Shown: piece by piece, positions 12,060-25,284 of the stretch
How the letters are laid out: each line of letters begins with the position of its first letter
How positions within the stretch are numbered: the stretch's first letter is position 1
Source: Callaeas wilsoni
Lineage: Eukaryota > Chordata > Aves > Passeriformes > Callaeidae
NCBI GenBank assembly: GCA_013398955.1
Contig: VWPU01010357.1
Coordinates: 310,001 to 374,000 of the forward strand
Length of the DNA: 64,000 bases
Direction: 5' to 3'
Made by a program: the position numbers and the translations under genes
Notes under the pieces: model-generated
Told to the model about the DNA's origin: nothing
Databases searched by the model: none
Seen by the model: only the letters and a program-made list of their open reading frames with translations

Positions 12060-14610
12060 AGTTTGTGTTTACAATATATTTTCATTAAAGAGATCTATGT
12101 TATAGAAGCTGTTTATAAAATCAAACAGTAAACAATTTTCAGTATAGAATGTGTTTCCATTAACACTCTCCACATAAGGAAAGTACATTTAGGAAAAAAA
12201 AAATTCTAGTGATTGTTTTGCATAAAAGGTGCATTAGCATAGAAAATTTCAGTAAAAATTATGATCTATTTTTGACAGCATTTACCTACTGCATTCATGG
12301 CGGAAGCACATACTTCTCTCATGGTAGGTGAATTGTCATTTTGGAGAAGAGAAATAATCCTCTTCATAATTGGGAATCTTCATAATTGCTGTAAATGCAG
12401 TATTTTCTCCCTAAAGAATTTCCGATGGTAAAAATGCTGGATTAGAGAATGGTTTGCATCACAGCAGCACTCAGAGGTTCGACCCAGATCAGGGCAAGGT
12501 GGTAGCCCGACACGAAGTCTCTTCCCTGAAGAATTTCCATTTTTTTGAGGAAAAAGGGAAAAAAAGGATGGGGGGGGAGTGAAATAGCTGAGATGATAGG
12601 CTTTATTCAAGATCGTATCCACGTCCTTACCACAACACAGAAGAGAAGCGAGGTGGCCACAGTTTGAATGGACGTCTAGTAGAGCCCCATAAGATATTTG
12701 GTATATAAAGTTTTTGGCTGCCTTATTCTCTGCTTGGCTTGTTTTTCACTGGTGCTGGCACTGCCACATCATAATCTTCTGCCCTTTTAGGAATCTAAGC
12801 ACAAAGATCATGGATTGACAGACAGCCAACAGGGAATGCCTTCAAAGGGACTGTCAGTTCATTTGTGCTCCTACTGATCACTCAGATATCTAATTGTGTT
12901 AGAACTGAGCTTATTTTTCTACCATGTAAACAAAGGCTAAAATTTGGGACTTTTTAATTCTAGCTCACAAGACCACAACAGGTTTTTCAGAAGCATTTAT
13001 AATTTCAATTCAACACATTTGCCAGACGTAGCTTTTTTGTAAGTGTTCACTCACTGCACTCAAAAATGAATAGACATATTGCAACACTACAATGTCCAGG
13101 AGTTGATTCAGAGCTCATCCACACTTTTATAAATTAAAGAATTCAATTCAAGTCATTTTGCTATAATGATTATAAACCATCAGGAATTAATGCAAAAAAC
13201 TAATACTTGTATGAAGAATGTGAATAATATTTTCCAGTTTGCATTTTTTTTTACTGCTTAAGATATTTACTTGCTAAAGAGTGCATATTGTATACAGTAT
13301 TAATACCTTTAAATCAATTTAATATTCAGTGCAACTACATTAATGTAATATTATGCTTAAGAATTTAAATGCAAAAATAACAAGAAATTTTAAAGCTGTT
13401 TCCCATAGCAGGCATAACTCACTTGTATATAAATTTCAACATAGCTGGAGTAGTAAAAATATGAAAATTAAGTCTTTAAAATAACTTTTTAGTAATTTAT
13501 CACATCAGTGATTGTTCAATGACTTGTAAGCATTTTACTGTTCAATATCCACTCAGAGCCAAGCAATCTCAAATGAGTCCTGCTTCATCCAGGTCTTAGA
13601 CAGCTCCTAAAGCCTGCTCAGAACTGTTTCTGACTTCATTTGCAAGGATTTAAATCAGTTGGGAGGCACAAAGTGTTCACCATCCTCAGAAACAGACATG
13701 GGACAAATAGAAACACTGAGGACTACAGATTGTTCAACCACTGCCTTCTTCTATCACTACTCTTCACTAAGGTTTTCCTGCAAATTAATTTTTCCCAGTA
13801 TTTTTTACAGATAGGACAGATAGAAATTTTTGTGTGGTATCCTCTATTTCTATTTGGCATTTTGGACGAAAGAGCTTTGTTCTACTCAAGTAACAAGTAA
13901 AACAAGCCATGATTAGTATTGTGAAAGTGAAACCCTCTGTAAGGCCCCAAGAAACTCTCTTGACAAGGCTTGTAAAAGGGCTTGAGGTTGTTCATGTAGT
14001 CTGAGTTAGATGCACGGGACAGATACAAGATATTCTCAACAAAGTAATAAAAAAGACTTTACTGGCCACTTTAGAAAAACAGAGAACTTTGGCAAAATGT
14101 TTAGAGCAGCATTCAATCAACATGAAACACTTTCCAAAGCATTAACTCAGTCCATTCAACTTCGCCGTGTATCTAAGGCCAAATTATTTGTGTCTGCACA
14201 GGAACTAACCACAAGACCTTCTCTCCCTACTGTTTGCTAAAACCTGTAGTTTAAGGAACAAATGTTTTGAAATCACGAACAAGAGTGATTGATCAGGTGT
14301 GTGAAACACGCATCTGCTCACCCATGATGGCACATGAAGTGGCATGTGAAGGACATAACAGGGAAACTTGACTTTCAAGCTAATGGGGTCAACCCATTGG
14401 ACCATGTGCACCTTTTTGGATGGCAGCACACTCACTCAGCATCTTCCATGTTCAGGGGAAGTCAGAAACCTCATGCCTAGGCTCAACATCCCTAGGAATT
14501 AACCACATTACTTGTATGTAGGGAGAAAATCCCTACTGTAGCTGAGGAGTCTGTGTGTCCAAATCGACAAGTGTTAAAAAGATCAGCCTTGTAAACCCAG
14601 AGAGGAAACC
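12060..14610. other. AT-rich intergenic sequence
   Basis: No gene is supported. The 86-codon frame at 13640-13900 and the 76-codon frames near 14010-14435 have no recognisable domain. The stretch 13040-13500 is rich in TAAT/ATTA motifs and low in repeats, which is the look of many conserved non-coding elements, but only alignment could show this. Confidence 0.5.
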
Positions 14611-15016
14611 TTATGAGGAGTGGCTGAGGTCGCTTGGTCTGTTCAGCCTGGAGGAGACTGAGGTGAGACCTCATTGCAGTTACACCTTCCCTGTGAGGGG
14701 AAGAGGAGGAGCAGGCTCCAATCTCATCTCTCTGATGATCGGTGGCAGTGCCTGAGAGCATAACCTGAAGCTGTGTGAGGGAAGGTTCAGACTGGATATC
14801 AGGGAAAATTTCTTTACCCAGAGGGTGGTTGGACACTGGAACAGGCTCCCCAGGGCAGTGGTGATGGCTCCAAGCCTGCCAGAGTTCAAGAAGTGCTTGG
14901 ACAATGCTCTCAAGTACATGGTGTAATTCTTGGGGCTCTCCTGTGCAGGGATGGGAGTTGGACTCAATGATATGGATGAGTCTCTTCCGACTCAAGAAAT
15001 TCTACTATTCTATGCA
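14611..15016 (+). mobile_element. CR1: CR1 LINE 3' end, plus strand
   Basis: The order of blocks is that of a 5'-truncated avian CR1: TATGAGGAGTGGCTGAGGTC, then CAGCCTGGAGGAGACTGAGG, then GATATCAGGGAAAATTTCTT, 'GGACACTGGAACAGGCTCCCC', 'GCAGGGATGGGAGTTGGACT' and the terminal CTACTATTCTATG. The last is the degenerate 8-bp tail repeat that replaces poly(A) in CR1. It is the best preserved CR1 in the window, about 400 bp, covering the end of ORF2 and the 3' untranslated region. The 167-codon minus-strand frame at 14492-14995 is antisense to it and is not a gene. Confidence 0.94.
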
Positions 15017-18000
15017 TTTTAATGGTAGGATTTCTACTAACATTGTTTGTGTACACTCTTACACCCTCTGGAGCTCTTCTGTTCTTGTATAGAAATGGTT
15101 TATCATCCTTTTCCCAGATATAAGCCTATATATATATTTAAGCAAATGTCTTAAAAATGAAAGAAGAAAGCAAAATTGAGACAGTAATTAAAAGGTAGTG
15201 TGAGTGATTTTTGCAATTCTTCCTAAACACATCTCATTGAGAATACCTCAAACAGCTTCCGTGTCCTCTTGCATAAGATGACCATTGATGGAAGAAAACT
15301 ATGCTGCTAGAAAAATGTTTAATAATTTGTTTATAGTTGTGATCCAGAGCCCAGGGAAGACTGTAGTCATACCTATACTACTCAAGGGAAGCCACAGGTT
15401 GACTCTTCAAGAAAATGTAAAATTTGTACCAAAACCATTTCCAATATCTTATGTTGATTCCAGATTTTATGAGTAATATCCCTTGAGAAAGGTAAGTGAA
15501 CATACAACCAGCTTTAATATTCATACAAGCACTTATCTTGTGTTCAGCCACATTCTGAAAGCCAATTGATTGAATATATTTTAGTACACACCTGAAAATA
15601 TCTTTAGAACTATTGCAACTTCGGGGAGTTATTACAGTACTTCTAAAAGACATTTCTTTTACCTTGGAAGGGTCTTGGATAAGGGGGAATTCCTTTTGGG
15701 AGGGTCAGGAATTAATTAGAATTACTTTATGAATAGGAATTTTATTTAACAAAACCCAGCAGGATTGAAACTTAATGCCTCCAAAGAAGGCACATACTTG
15801 AGGTACTATTGGAGTTGGCACAATTTCTAGGCAAAATCTCAGGCACTAAAAGGTCCTTTTTATAATTATCACTTTAGAAACATATGGCAAGTGGTTATAT
15901 TAATGTCTGAAAGTATGTACTTAAACAAAATTATGCTCTTTTTACACAAGCTAGTTTTAAGTCAATACTTTTTATATAAGACTAATAAATAAAATATTGA
16001 TTTACTCTTTCTTCCTTTTATGCATGTAGTCAAATGAGCTTTTTAATCTTGTCTTTTTATCTTATTTTATGCATTATCATATTTATGTTTAATATTTTAG
16101 GGATCTATCATGTTCAGTCTCCAGATTCAGTGTTTTATTGCTATTTTTTTTCCCATTTAAAGATGTTACAGGTGTTATAGTTGTTTTTTCTTCTGCTACA
16201 CGTTTGTGTCTACTGAGGATACCTATGTCAACCGGCAAAAGTAATCATGAATGTTCTAACATGATCTTGAGTCACTGTCAGTGTTGGGAAGATTTATTTT
16301 TCTTGATTATTATTATTGGAATAAAGAGATAGCCAGTGATGTTTATTCATCACCATGCAGTAATCAGTTTAATCATTACTACGTTTTGATAGTGTCCTAA
16401 CATATTAGCGGTCAATATTGCAGGGAAAAGTCAACAGGACCAAAAATGGCCAAGGCTGAGGATCACAGAGATCAAAGAGCCTTGGCAGCAAGCACCCACC
16501 GAGGAACCCAGTCCTATGGAAACACTCCAGCCAGCAATCTGACTGGCCAGTTTTGTTTGGGTGCTTCTTAAAAAACAATCAGTGACTGTCGAGCACTTTA
16601 TTACCTTCCATACCCACAACATGTGCACACACCCCAGAGACTGCAGCTGTGGGAATAACTTTACACCAAGAAAAATATGCAGTTTTTCCTAGGAGAAAAA
16701 AAAAAAAAAAAAGATTGAAAACTCAAGCTGCTTCCAACTCATCAGCTTGACAAAACCTATTATTTCTACATTCACACTCAGCCATGTGCACCATCATTTT
16801 TTGCTGCAGAGAGGTGGAAAAAGCAGAGCTGGCACAGAAGCAGGGAAAAAATCAACCTCACCCAGCACTTATCCCAAGCATGAAAGTCTTTGGAGGCTGA
16901 ATTCTGCACTGCACCATGCGAGGGACAGTGCCTCCTACGCAGCCCACTGTCCATTGGCTAATCATTAGGCCACATGCTTTCTCGTGTATGTAAATTAGTG
17001 AATTAATATTGTTAAACTGACTTTGAAAAAGCTGGAGATTTATATGACTAATAAACACATCTGTGGATTTTGGGGATTTTATCTAAAAGAGGCAACACAG
17101 ACAGCAGGTTATGCTCAGGTTATGCTGCCCATAAGTAAGCACAGTAGCAGTTTTGACTACAAAAAGGATTACAGGCTCGTGTATCATTACCACAAAGCAC
17201 ACAGAAAACAAAACATGCCATGAAATTTTTCATTTTTTTTTCCTGTAAGAGCCAGATTAGCTGTCAAAAGCCAACATCTGTAGCCCACAAAACCATGCTG
17301 CAATTGTGTGCTTGGGACGTAACTACACACAATGCTGATGCAGGCTGGCCATTGACATACCTGCGTGATCAGAGACACATGTATAACCAGACTCCAGCAT
17401 TGCTGCTTACCGAGATACCAGCTTCTGCAGTGATCCTGCACACGGGGAAACTTTTATTATGAATAATGCTTTTGTTCCACGATAAGAGATAGAGAAGGAC
17501 ATCCTAAGTAGGCAAAGATGTCCATGAAATCAGCTACCAGCCCCATGCTCTCATCTCACACTCTGTATTTCATGTTTCCTATTAAAATACTTCCACTATC
17601 AGTTATTTCTGGCTTTGACACGTTATAAATACATACTACAGAAAGAAATTATCCCTCTAGTTCTAGCAACTGAACCACAAGCCCTCAGTTGAAAATGGAA
17701 GGAAGAAGAGAGCCTACTCCTCCTCCCCAACACACAAGTGGCAGAACTAAAGGGATGCTACCGTTGCCAGGCTGAAATAAATTTTCGTCCTTATTTGTGT
17801 TGTCTTATTAACAGTAACGCATTTTCTAACAGATGAACTTACTGTCACTCCAGAGAATACGTGTTTTATTGATGAAGAGAAAATCATTAGCAGTAATGTT
17901 GGTGAAGGTGCACATCTTGGTAGAAACAGAATGGAAAACACAAATAGAATATTAAATGGGACAACTATCAGGCACATGAAATTAGTCAAGTGCAAAGATG

Positions 18001-18169
18001 CAAGACAAATCACTCAAGAAAAAGAATCATACAGTTCAAATATTTGCAAGTAGTCCAGCCCTGCTAGCTACAGTCAACTCTGTCGTACTAGGAGACTGAA
18101 ATACTCTGGTAACGAAAAATCCAAGATTATAGACATATTACAGGGATCTAAATAGCTCTGTAGACTCAG
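15017..18169. other. AT-rich intergenic sequence
   Basis: No gene supported. A 17-base poly(A) run lies at 16696-16712, after a moderately GC-rich stretch from 16431. This could be a retrocopy tail, but I recognise no parent gene. A short direct duplication of CAGGTTATGCT sits near 17104-17126. Frames up to 91 codons are unremarkable. Confidence 0.5.
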
Positions 18170-18590
18170 CTGGAATCAAGCAGGGCTTGCGAGCCATGGT
18201 TCAGATCTGTCCTCAGCTGACCCGAGCTGGTTCCTTGCACAGCCACTGAACTGCCTCCATGTCCCTTGGCACTCTACTCCTTTAGGATCTTATTACCTTG
18301 AGCCCCACGGCGGACCTGAGCCAATGCTCTGAACTCCCGTGGCACGGCACTTGCCAGGAACGGAGCTTTTGCTGCATGGGATGAAACCAGCTCTGCCTGG
18401 TGGGGCTGCGGCTGAGCTGCCGCTGGCTCGACGCCACTGTCTGCAGGGCCATCTGGTGCTGCTCTTCCCTGGCTCCCTGGCCATGGCAACGGGCTTTGCT
18501 ACCATCCCGAAAGCACCTGGAGCTAGCTGGGGATTAGCCCTTTGCTGCGCTGCCTTTATCCTGCCATGCATTTGTTATGTAACATGAGTC
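18170..18590. other. GC-rich patch with raised CpG
   Basis: This roughly 400-bp patch stands out from AT-rich surroundings. Between 18300 and 18570 about a dozen CpG sites are visible, against very few per kilobase nearby. Open frames run on both strands: 82 codons at 18339-18587 (+), with a hydrophobic C-terminal segment (WGLALCCAAFILPCICYV), and 92 and 71 codons on the minus strand. High GC lengthens open frames by itself, so I do not call a gene. It could be a small CpG island of an unannotated non-coding transcript, or a fragment of a GC-rich insertion. Confidence 0.5.
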
Positions 18591-18834
18591 AATAACAAAG
18601 GAGAGATCGGTAAGGGATGAGTCCTGAAATTATGTATTTTAGTATAGTCAGAACATGGGCACTTTATTCCTGGAATTTCTCGCATGTCCAACAAACACCG
18701 TATGTAAGGACAGGTGTAATCTTAAACATGCAACTAATCTCCTGATGTTTTGTGGTTTTGTTAAGCATTTGGCAGCATACACAAAACCCTACAGAAAATT
18801 AGAATTCATTTTGCTAAAAAAAGTTTTCCATTGC

Positions 18835-18982
18835 TCAAAAAAACCCAAAAAAACAAAAACAAAAAAACCCAAACAAACAACAAAAACCCCAAAAACAAAA
18901 AAAGCCTCCCAAAAAACCCCTCTCAAATAAACCACTCCCCCCCCCCAAAAAAAACAAAACAAAAAAAAAACAAAAAACCCTT
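18835..18982. repeat. Low-complexity A/C tract, almost free of G
   Basis: For about 148 bases the plus strand is nearly only A and C, with a single G (18904). It includes AAAC and AACCC runs and a 10-base C run at 18937-18946. The complement is T/G-rich with several GGG or GGGG runs. Long hydrophobic frames on the minus strand (18789-19106) are artefacts of translating T/G repeats. Confidence 0.9.
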
Positions 18983-21900
18983 GACAAGTAAGATAATAAA
19001 GAGATAGATGAATAACTTTCCATTGTAATCTTATTACAGTCTTCAGGAAAAACGCCCCGAGCTTCTGAAAAGACCTTTTGTCCACTGGGTATAGCTTAAA
19101 AGACATGTTTTCCTTAGATACTTAATATCAAATTAAAGTGAAGCGAAACCTGAAGTGAGGACGGAAGTCTTAGTGGACTGCTCTGTTGGAGCTAATTAGT
19201 GTGTCCTGAAACTGCCTCCCAGTCAGGAAAGGCTGAGGACACTGGAAGCTGCCTCTACACCCAGGCTTGACTGAGGCTTCACATGTGGTGGTTCTGCCTT
19301 CCAGGAAACTACTGTGCATAGTGACCAACAAATATTAGGGCTGGACAGGAATTTTCCACTGAAATCTATTCTTCAGCAGAAAAAAACTCCACAGTCACTT
19401 GTAACAACTACTGCCTCTCTCCCTGACACAAAGCAAAAGTTAGGATTTTCATCTGCCCAGTCCCCCTGGCATGGGAGGATATGGTGGTAATTGATGATGA
19501 AAGCAGTGTATCAGGGAAAGAAGTGAAGAATGCATTGTAAAATCTTCCATTTCCTAAACACATCCATGTATTATTTCATATATGCATTCAAAGCTATAAA
19601 GCATTTGTTTTACACTGAATTTTATTCTTTTTATTAGACTATAATTCACTTTTGTGTGTAGCATACCTACATTAATAACATCATTAGGGGTTGCAGTGAT
19701 CTTATAAATATCTTGTTAAACTTGCAGAGGTCACAAAAATCCAGCCTCATAGCTACTCAATCAAAGCATCCATAATTATCTAGCATTCCCAACTCATGTG
19801 TCAACATACCACAGTGACCAGAAAAATTACAAACAGGAACCAAAGACAATCCACAGCAATGCCATCATTCTCCTCTGCTCTGCCATTATTTTTAAAGTTG
19901 TATCACTTGCAGAAACGAGTTTGTTTGGGATTTTTCCAGCAAATTCTGCTTCTTTATGTTGGAATGATGTTTGCTTCCTTCTTTGTTATTTCATTTAAAC
20001 AGCAAGGCACTCCAAGGTGTTCTCCCACCCACATCCTAAAGAAAATTCCTTTCTTCTTTTATTGCATTTTGTCCCCCATGGCCTTGTCAATCAAAGCTTC
20101 CTTAGAGAATCCTCTACTCTAGTTCATGCAGCTTGCACCTAGGGAGATGCTGTCAGTTCAGAGAGTCATGGAAGGAGGATGGTTCCATGAGATTTTTGAA
20201 CTGTAACTCATTTGGGCAAATCAATAGCATAGAAAATGCAATTTAATATTGAAATCACACAGAAAATCTGTTTTACTGTTTCCACATAATTTTTTTTTTC
20301 CAAGTGCTTGATAACAAATTGTGTGAAATTTCAGTCTTTCAAGTTTGAACAGATTTGGGAAAAAAACAAGTGTTGGAATACTAAAATTTCCCACTAGACA
20401 GAAATTGTGATTTTTAGGTCAGCTCTAATCAAAATAATTTTGTTCAAAATGAAGCAAACAAAACACACCAATCTCAGGTTTTTCAAAACAACTCTTGCTC
20501 AAGGAAAACATCATCAATACAACATGGACTATATTAAACCATATTGAATAATGTTACTATTTATATGTTATTTGTTTTATAATAAGTGCGTTTTAAGACT
20601 CATTTCAGTCCTAATTCGAATACATATAAGTTCCATTGGCTGAAGATATGCTTCTTGCTGTGATAATTCAAGATTTTCAAAGCCAAAGAATACAGTACTT
20701 TTTAGTTACTATGCAAAAAGCACGGAAATTGGAAACCAGTAAACTGGATAAATGGTAAAGCATTGATTTAATAAGAAGCTACCTGTACTTAGGTATAAAT
20801 TAAAAATTACAAATTTTTTTTATAATTGCATCCAGTGTCTAGCTCTGTAGAGGTAAAGTTCTTTGAATGCTGTTAATTCCCCTAGACTATCATACACAGA
20901 AGAAAACCTTTCCTAAATTATTCTGAGATTCAAAAAGCCGAACAAACTAGAGGTTTTCCATCTCATCTCAGAAAATACCTTTAGGAGTCTGGGATTCTGG
21001 AAATTATTTTGGTTCACAGCTTTTTTTCTTCCAAATGAAAAGTCTCAAAGTTGTTGTAGCATTCTGGTCAGTGTTTTGGAGTAGATGCGCACAGTGAATT
21101 ACATTGAATTTATGGCCAGATTTGGCATTCTAAAGTTGGAGCAGAGCTGATTTCATGTGTTTATGAAAGAAAAATACCCTACTTTCACCTAAATTTAGTA
21201 CCTGGAGCTACCTATACTTAGATAACTGAAGCATCCAGCACCTGCCCACGGGTAGCTAAGTTTGTTATTAAGAGCAACTCACACTGGTTTCTGTCCAGAA
21301 AAAAAAAAAAAGAAAAAAAAGAAGAAAAAAAAAGTGAGAGAGAGACCAGAAGATATTTAGATATTTCAGTGCAGAGGGTACACAATTAAGAAGGATAAGT
21401 TGAGGTTTGTGGGGTCTGGGGACGGGAGCGTGCGTTACATTTTGTGGCACTTGCTCAAAGAGAAACAGAAGAGGAAATCAGTAATTTGAAGTCTTTTACT
21501 GGGAAACTTTGAGAGGCTGTTTTGGTCTGACACTCTTCAGGCTCAGAGCAGACACCTATAAGCCTTGTGAGGTTTATGGCGTCACTGTTTCCCTGACTTG
21601 AGGGATATCTAGGATATGTTTATAGCTGAAGGCATGAGGGTAACTCAAGAGAGACTAGTATAAAAGGGAGGGAGGAAAGACTGCGGAAGAACAAGTGAAG
21701 ATAAATTAACTTCTTGAATAACAGGATTGCAGCTGGATACAACAGATGTAAAACTAGATGCTGAATAAAGATGAGACAACTGCTGCCAGCTTTACCCATT
21801 TGCTAGTACAAGATATTGGTACATTGCCTGGGCATGTGAAATTGCTGATAAAAGGCAGACTTGCAAATTTGAGGGCTGACCAAACATACTTGGGTGCATA

Positions 21901-24439
21901 ATTCCTTCAGGATGAAGTCTGATCTGGCTGTCTCCACAGGATTCATTACTGCTATTTCACACCTCTGTATAAAAACAGTAATAAGACAGGGGGCTTTTCC
22001 TTGAGTTTTCATCTTATTTCTAAAATTTTGGGCTCTTTTTTCTTTTGGTGGCATATAAACTGCTTCATACCTAATATTAGCTCCGGTAGCTTACCTAATA
22101 AATAAAAAGTCCATAACCGCTTGGTGCCCATATGGCATTACATATGTTTAATGTGAACTGCAGATGCAACACTCCAAAAATGTCATCCTTCAGCTGATCT
22201 GGGTGTTAGTCCACAAATTGAACAAGTGGAGAGCCTCTCAACCTTGTTATGCCTGTGAGCTACGGAACAAATGCTCTGTCAGGTACGTCCTTATGAATGC
22301 TTGCCAGGATTCCCAAGACACTATCTGAAGCACATTCTTCTTTTTAAACTCAGATATTTATATTTGACAATAAAAAAGAAAGCTTCAGACATACATTGCT
22401 CTGCCACAACCTATAGTTACAACAAAATGAGCAGAGCTAGATATAAAAGGCTGCTTTGGAAACTCTAGTATGAAAAATAAATTTACACAAAGCTGTCCTC
22501 CAACACTTTTGACCCACAACTCTTTGCAGGTGCTGAACAGCATTTCTGGTCAGTGAAAAGGAGGACCAATCCAGCCTGGGCAATAACATTTCCTGCAAGG
22601 CATTTATCAAGAATCAGGACATCCCAGTTCGTACCCTTTTGCTCAACTAATCTAATATTAGGTTTAGATACTCTGCGTTTTTCAGCAAGGTGCTTTTTCT
22701 ATTGCATTTATTTTTCAAACAATTTTAAAAAAATTTTGAAATGCCTGATGAGAAAAGTTTAGAAATGAGGTGAATATTTTCTTTTGATATCATGTCATAG
22801 TATTTCACATTGTCAGCATTTTTTATTATATTCTAGTCTACAAATACTCTTCCTCCTCTCACTTCTTAAATTGTTGTTTAACTCCTCCCTTCTCTTTCCA
22901 TTTTATGGGCATTGACTCTAATACTGTACTGAGAAAATGGAAGTTATTGGGTTCTATGTAATGTGGATTAAAGAAAAAAAATAATACAAAGTAAGACAAA
23001 AGATTGCTTTCCAGTTTAAAAAACCCCCTTTAAAATAATTAAGAAAAAAAAACTCAAAGAGAGCCACAGCCCACACTCATTGAAATGTTAGTCAAGACAT
23101 AAGAAAGTCTCTGATCCCTTGGAGACATTTTTTGAGAGTAAGTTCCAAAATTTGCATAAAATGTACCTTTAAAAAGACTTTAAGTGCTAAAAGTATACCG
23201 ACTTCTTGGTTAGGGAGGGTTTTATGATTCACACATCTCCATGATGTTTTCTACTTACACAAACGATCACAGAAGCGTTAAAATTAAACAAGAGAGTGCA
23301 AGTGGAATACTATGTGTACTGCTCAAAGAAAATACTGCCTCAAGATTAAATGAATTATCAGTGTGTCTAGAGGAACAGAATGAAGCTTGAACAACCATGA
23401 ATATGGCCAGTCCAACAAAGGGCACGAAACTGCAGCTTCAGGCACCAAACCTCATAGCAAAGAGGCGGGATGTTTTCATCTCTTTCCTTGAAATACAAGG
23501 AAAGGCTGTACCAGAATCTGAATAAATCAGCTTCCAAGGTTTGTCTCTACTACCTTGTTCTGGTCACATCTGAGTATTTTGACCATTCATGGTATGTTCT
23601 TTGAAAAAGAGATACTTCTCCTTTCCTTCTTCTTTTCAGTTTGCACTTTTTTAATGAGACAGAACAAAGAGCTGTACTAAGTTTAAAATCTAATCAAAGA
23701 TGGCTCAATCATCTACACTGATATTTTAGAAGCGGCAAATGCATTAATACCACGTTTGCATCACCATGCTCAGTGCATATTTAGGAGCTCTCCAGTGTGA
23801 TTCCTGAATGTTTATCTTTTTCTGCAGTGCCAGAAAAGTAAAACATAAACTTTCACAAAGGCTTTCTCCTGCTGTAGTCAAGGACTGAGGTTAAATCACT
23901 TATTGGACGAGGATCAGCCACAACCCAAGGAACCCTCCTGTGATTAGCAAATGGATATAAATAGACAGTGATATTCATCCCTATTCTCTCAGGAAAGGCT
24001 GTAGCTATGGATCTTGCACAATAATTTTAGCAGAGATTCAGTAATAGAACACATTTATTAAATATAGAGTTTACAGGAAGTACAATGGTCAAATTGTAAG
24101 GTTAATTGCCCACGCTCATATCTTCCTTTCCCCAAAAAAACTGCATCTTGGCAATGTTAGAAAAAAACTTAATTCATCACTAGAAACATCTTCCATTATT
24201 GTTTGTTTTCTTCATTTTTCATTTTTTTTTCCATATACCTTTAAAGTAGACCTTTGAGAGTTCATATTGTGGTTTTGATCTATTTGGCTTGGTGTTCTAA
24301 GTTATATTGAATTTAATCATGGGGTCACTTGAACCAAGTGGCTATGCTGTTTCTAATCTACTAACTGCACATTTTTGCTGAGATTGGAAAGGACAAGTCC
24401 TATTAGTACTCTGACACCACAGGTCAATAACTCTTTATT
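18983..24439. other. AT-rich intergenic sequence
   Basis: No gene supported over about 5.4 kb. An impure poly(A) tract (A with occasional G) occupies 21299-21333. Frames up to 108 codons (19796-20122, +) have no recognisable domain. The segment 24240-24440 may be the decayed downstream part, on the minus strand, of the neighbouring LINE endonuclease fossil. Confidence 0.5.
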
Positions 24440-24665
24440 TCTTCTATAATTTTATTTTTCATTGTGCCATGCTTTTCAGTTTTCCCAGTTCATACTGGAA
24501 AATTGAAATCACCCATCACTACAGCCTGTTTGTTTTCTTATTTTCCTCATGTTGTGCTGAGGACTGCTACTATTTTCCTTATACTGACGGCTTGTTCCAG
24601 GAGAAGCCAGCATTCTTTTACTTTACCTAGTCCACTGCTAAGATATGTATGTACCAAAAATAAAG
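24440..24665 (-). pseudogene. Fossil LINE endonuclease fragment
   Basis: On the minus strand a single frame from about 24660 reads SGLGKVKECW, then LLEQAVSIRKIVAVLSTT, and, after two stops, AVVMGDFNFP (codons spanning 24496-24525). The GDFN motif in this setting is the signature of the apurinic-like endonuclease domain at the start of ORF2 of non-LTR retrotransposons, where the D and N are catalytic. Stops follow soon after, so it is inactive. The frame persists without indels over about 180 bases, apart from stops. It is on the strand opposite to the reverse transcriptase fossil at 8.4 kb, so it is a different insertion. Clade is unassigned; CR1 or L2-like is most likely in a bird. Confidence 0.65.
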
Positions 24666-24959
24666 AGTTATTTTAGAAGAAAACATAGCTTTTCAGGTAG
24701 AAAAATAATTTGGCAGATTCCTCACATATTTCTTATCTAATTCTTTATATTTAATTAAGTTTAACATCCTCAACAAAATCTTCAAGGACATCACAGGAAC
24801 AATTTAAGGACATCGTCTGCATGCTGCAACTGAATTCTCCATCCCCAACAACATCAACTTTAGAAAAAAATTCTCAATGCTGTCACTTCATATTATAAAA
24901 AACATTATGGCTGGGTCTCTGCAAGCCAAACCTCTAATCAAAGAAAGGATGTAAGGCCT

Positions 24960-25284
24960 CTCCTGTGATTTTCAGACTGCTATCCCAAGATGATTTTAAG
25001 CTTACTGCCACTGGAAGAGTAAGTCTTGTCCCTCCTACCCCACAGCTACCCCCTCGTGCAGCCCCACAGGGAGCCAGCCCAGGAAACACGGTGTGTGGAA
25101 AACAGGAGAGGGCACCACAAGCTGCTGGGAGCACTTGCGGGTTGTACCCTGCCAAGGCACTGTACTGCAGGTGGCTGTGGTCTCTCACTCCTTGTTTTTC
25201 GTGGCTGTACAGGCTGGTGAGCCCACACTCACCTGAGTACACGCACAGGCACCGACTGCAGGTATAAGATAGCAAAGACCTTGG
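24960..25284. other. GC-rich block upstream of probable LTR
   Basis: The sequence changes abruptly from AT-rich to GC-rich near 24950-25020 and stays so through the LTR-like segment to about 25830. Overlapping frames on both strands (144 codons on minus 24934-25368, 100 codons on plus 24965-25267) have no recognisable domain. It may belong to the same retroviral insertion, for example as a longer U3, or to an older repeat into which the LTR jumped. Confidence 0.45.

Noticed and set aside
12426..12485. tRNA-like A box (TGGTAAAAATG) and B box (GGTTCGACCC) 50 bases apart, suggesting a tRNA or tRNA-derived SINE
   Set aside because: No acceptor stem or T-stem pairing could be drawn around the B box and no SINE tail follows, so the match is probably chance.
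14492..14995. 167-codon open frame on the minus strand, the longest in the window
   Set aside because: It is antisense to the CR1 3' end at 14.6-15.0 kb, whose composition keeps the opposite strand open.
16431..16712. Possible processed pseudogene ending in a 17-base poly(A)
   Set aside because: No recognisable parent protein in any frame and no visible target-site duplication.
18789..19106. 105-codon minus-strand frame rich in F, C, G and V, resembling a membrane protein
   Set aside because: It is the translation of the T/G complement of a low-complexity A/C tract.
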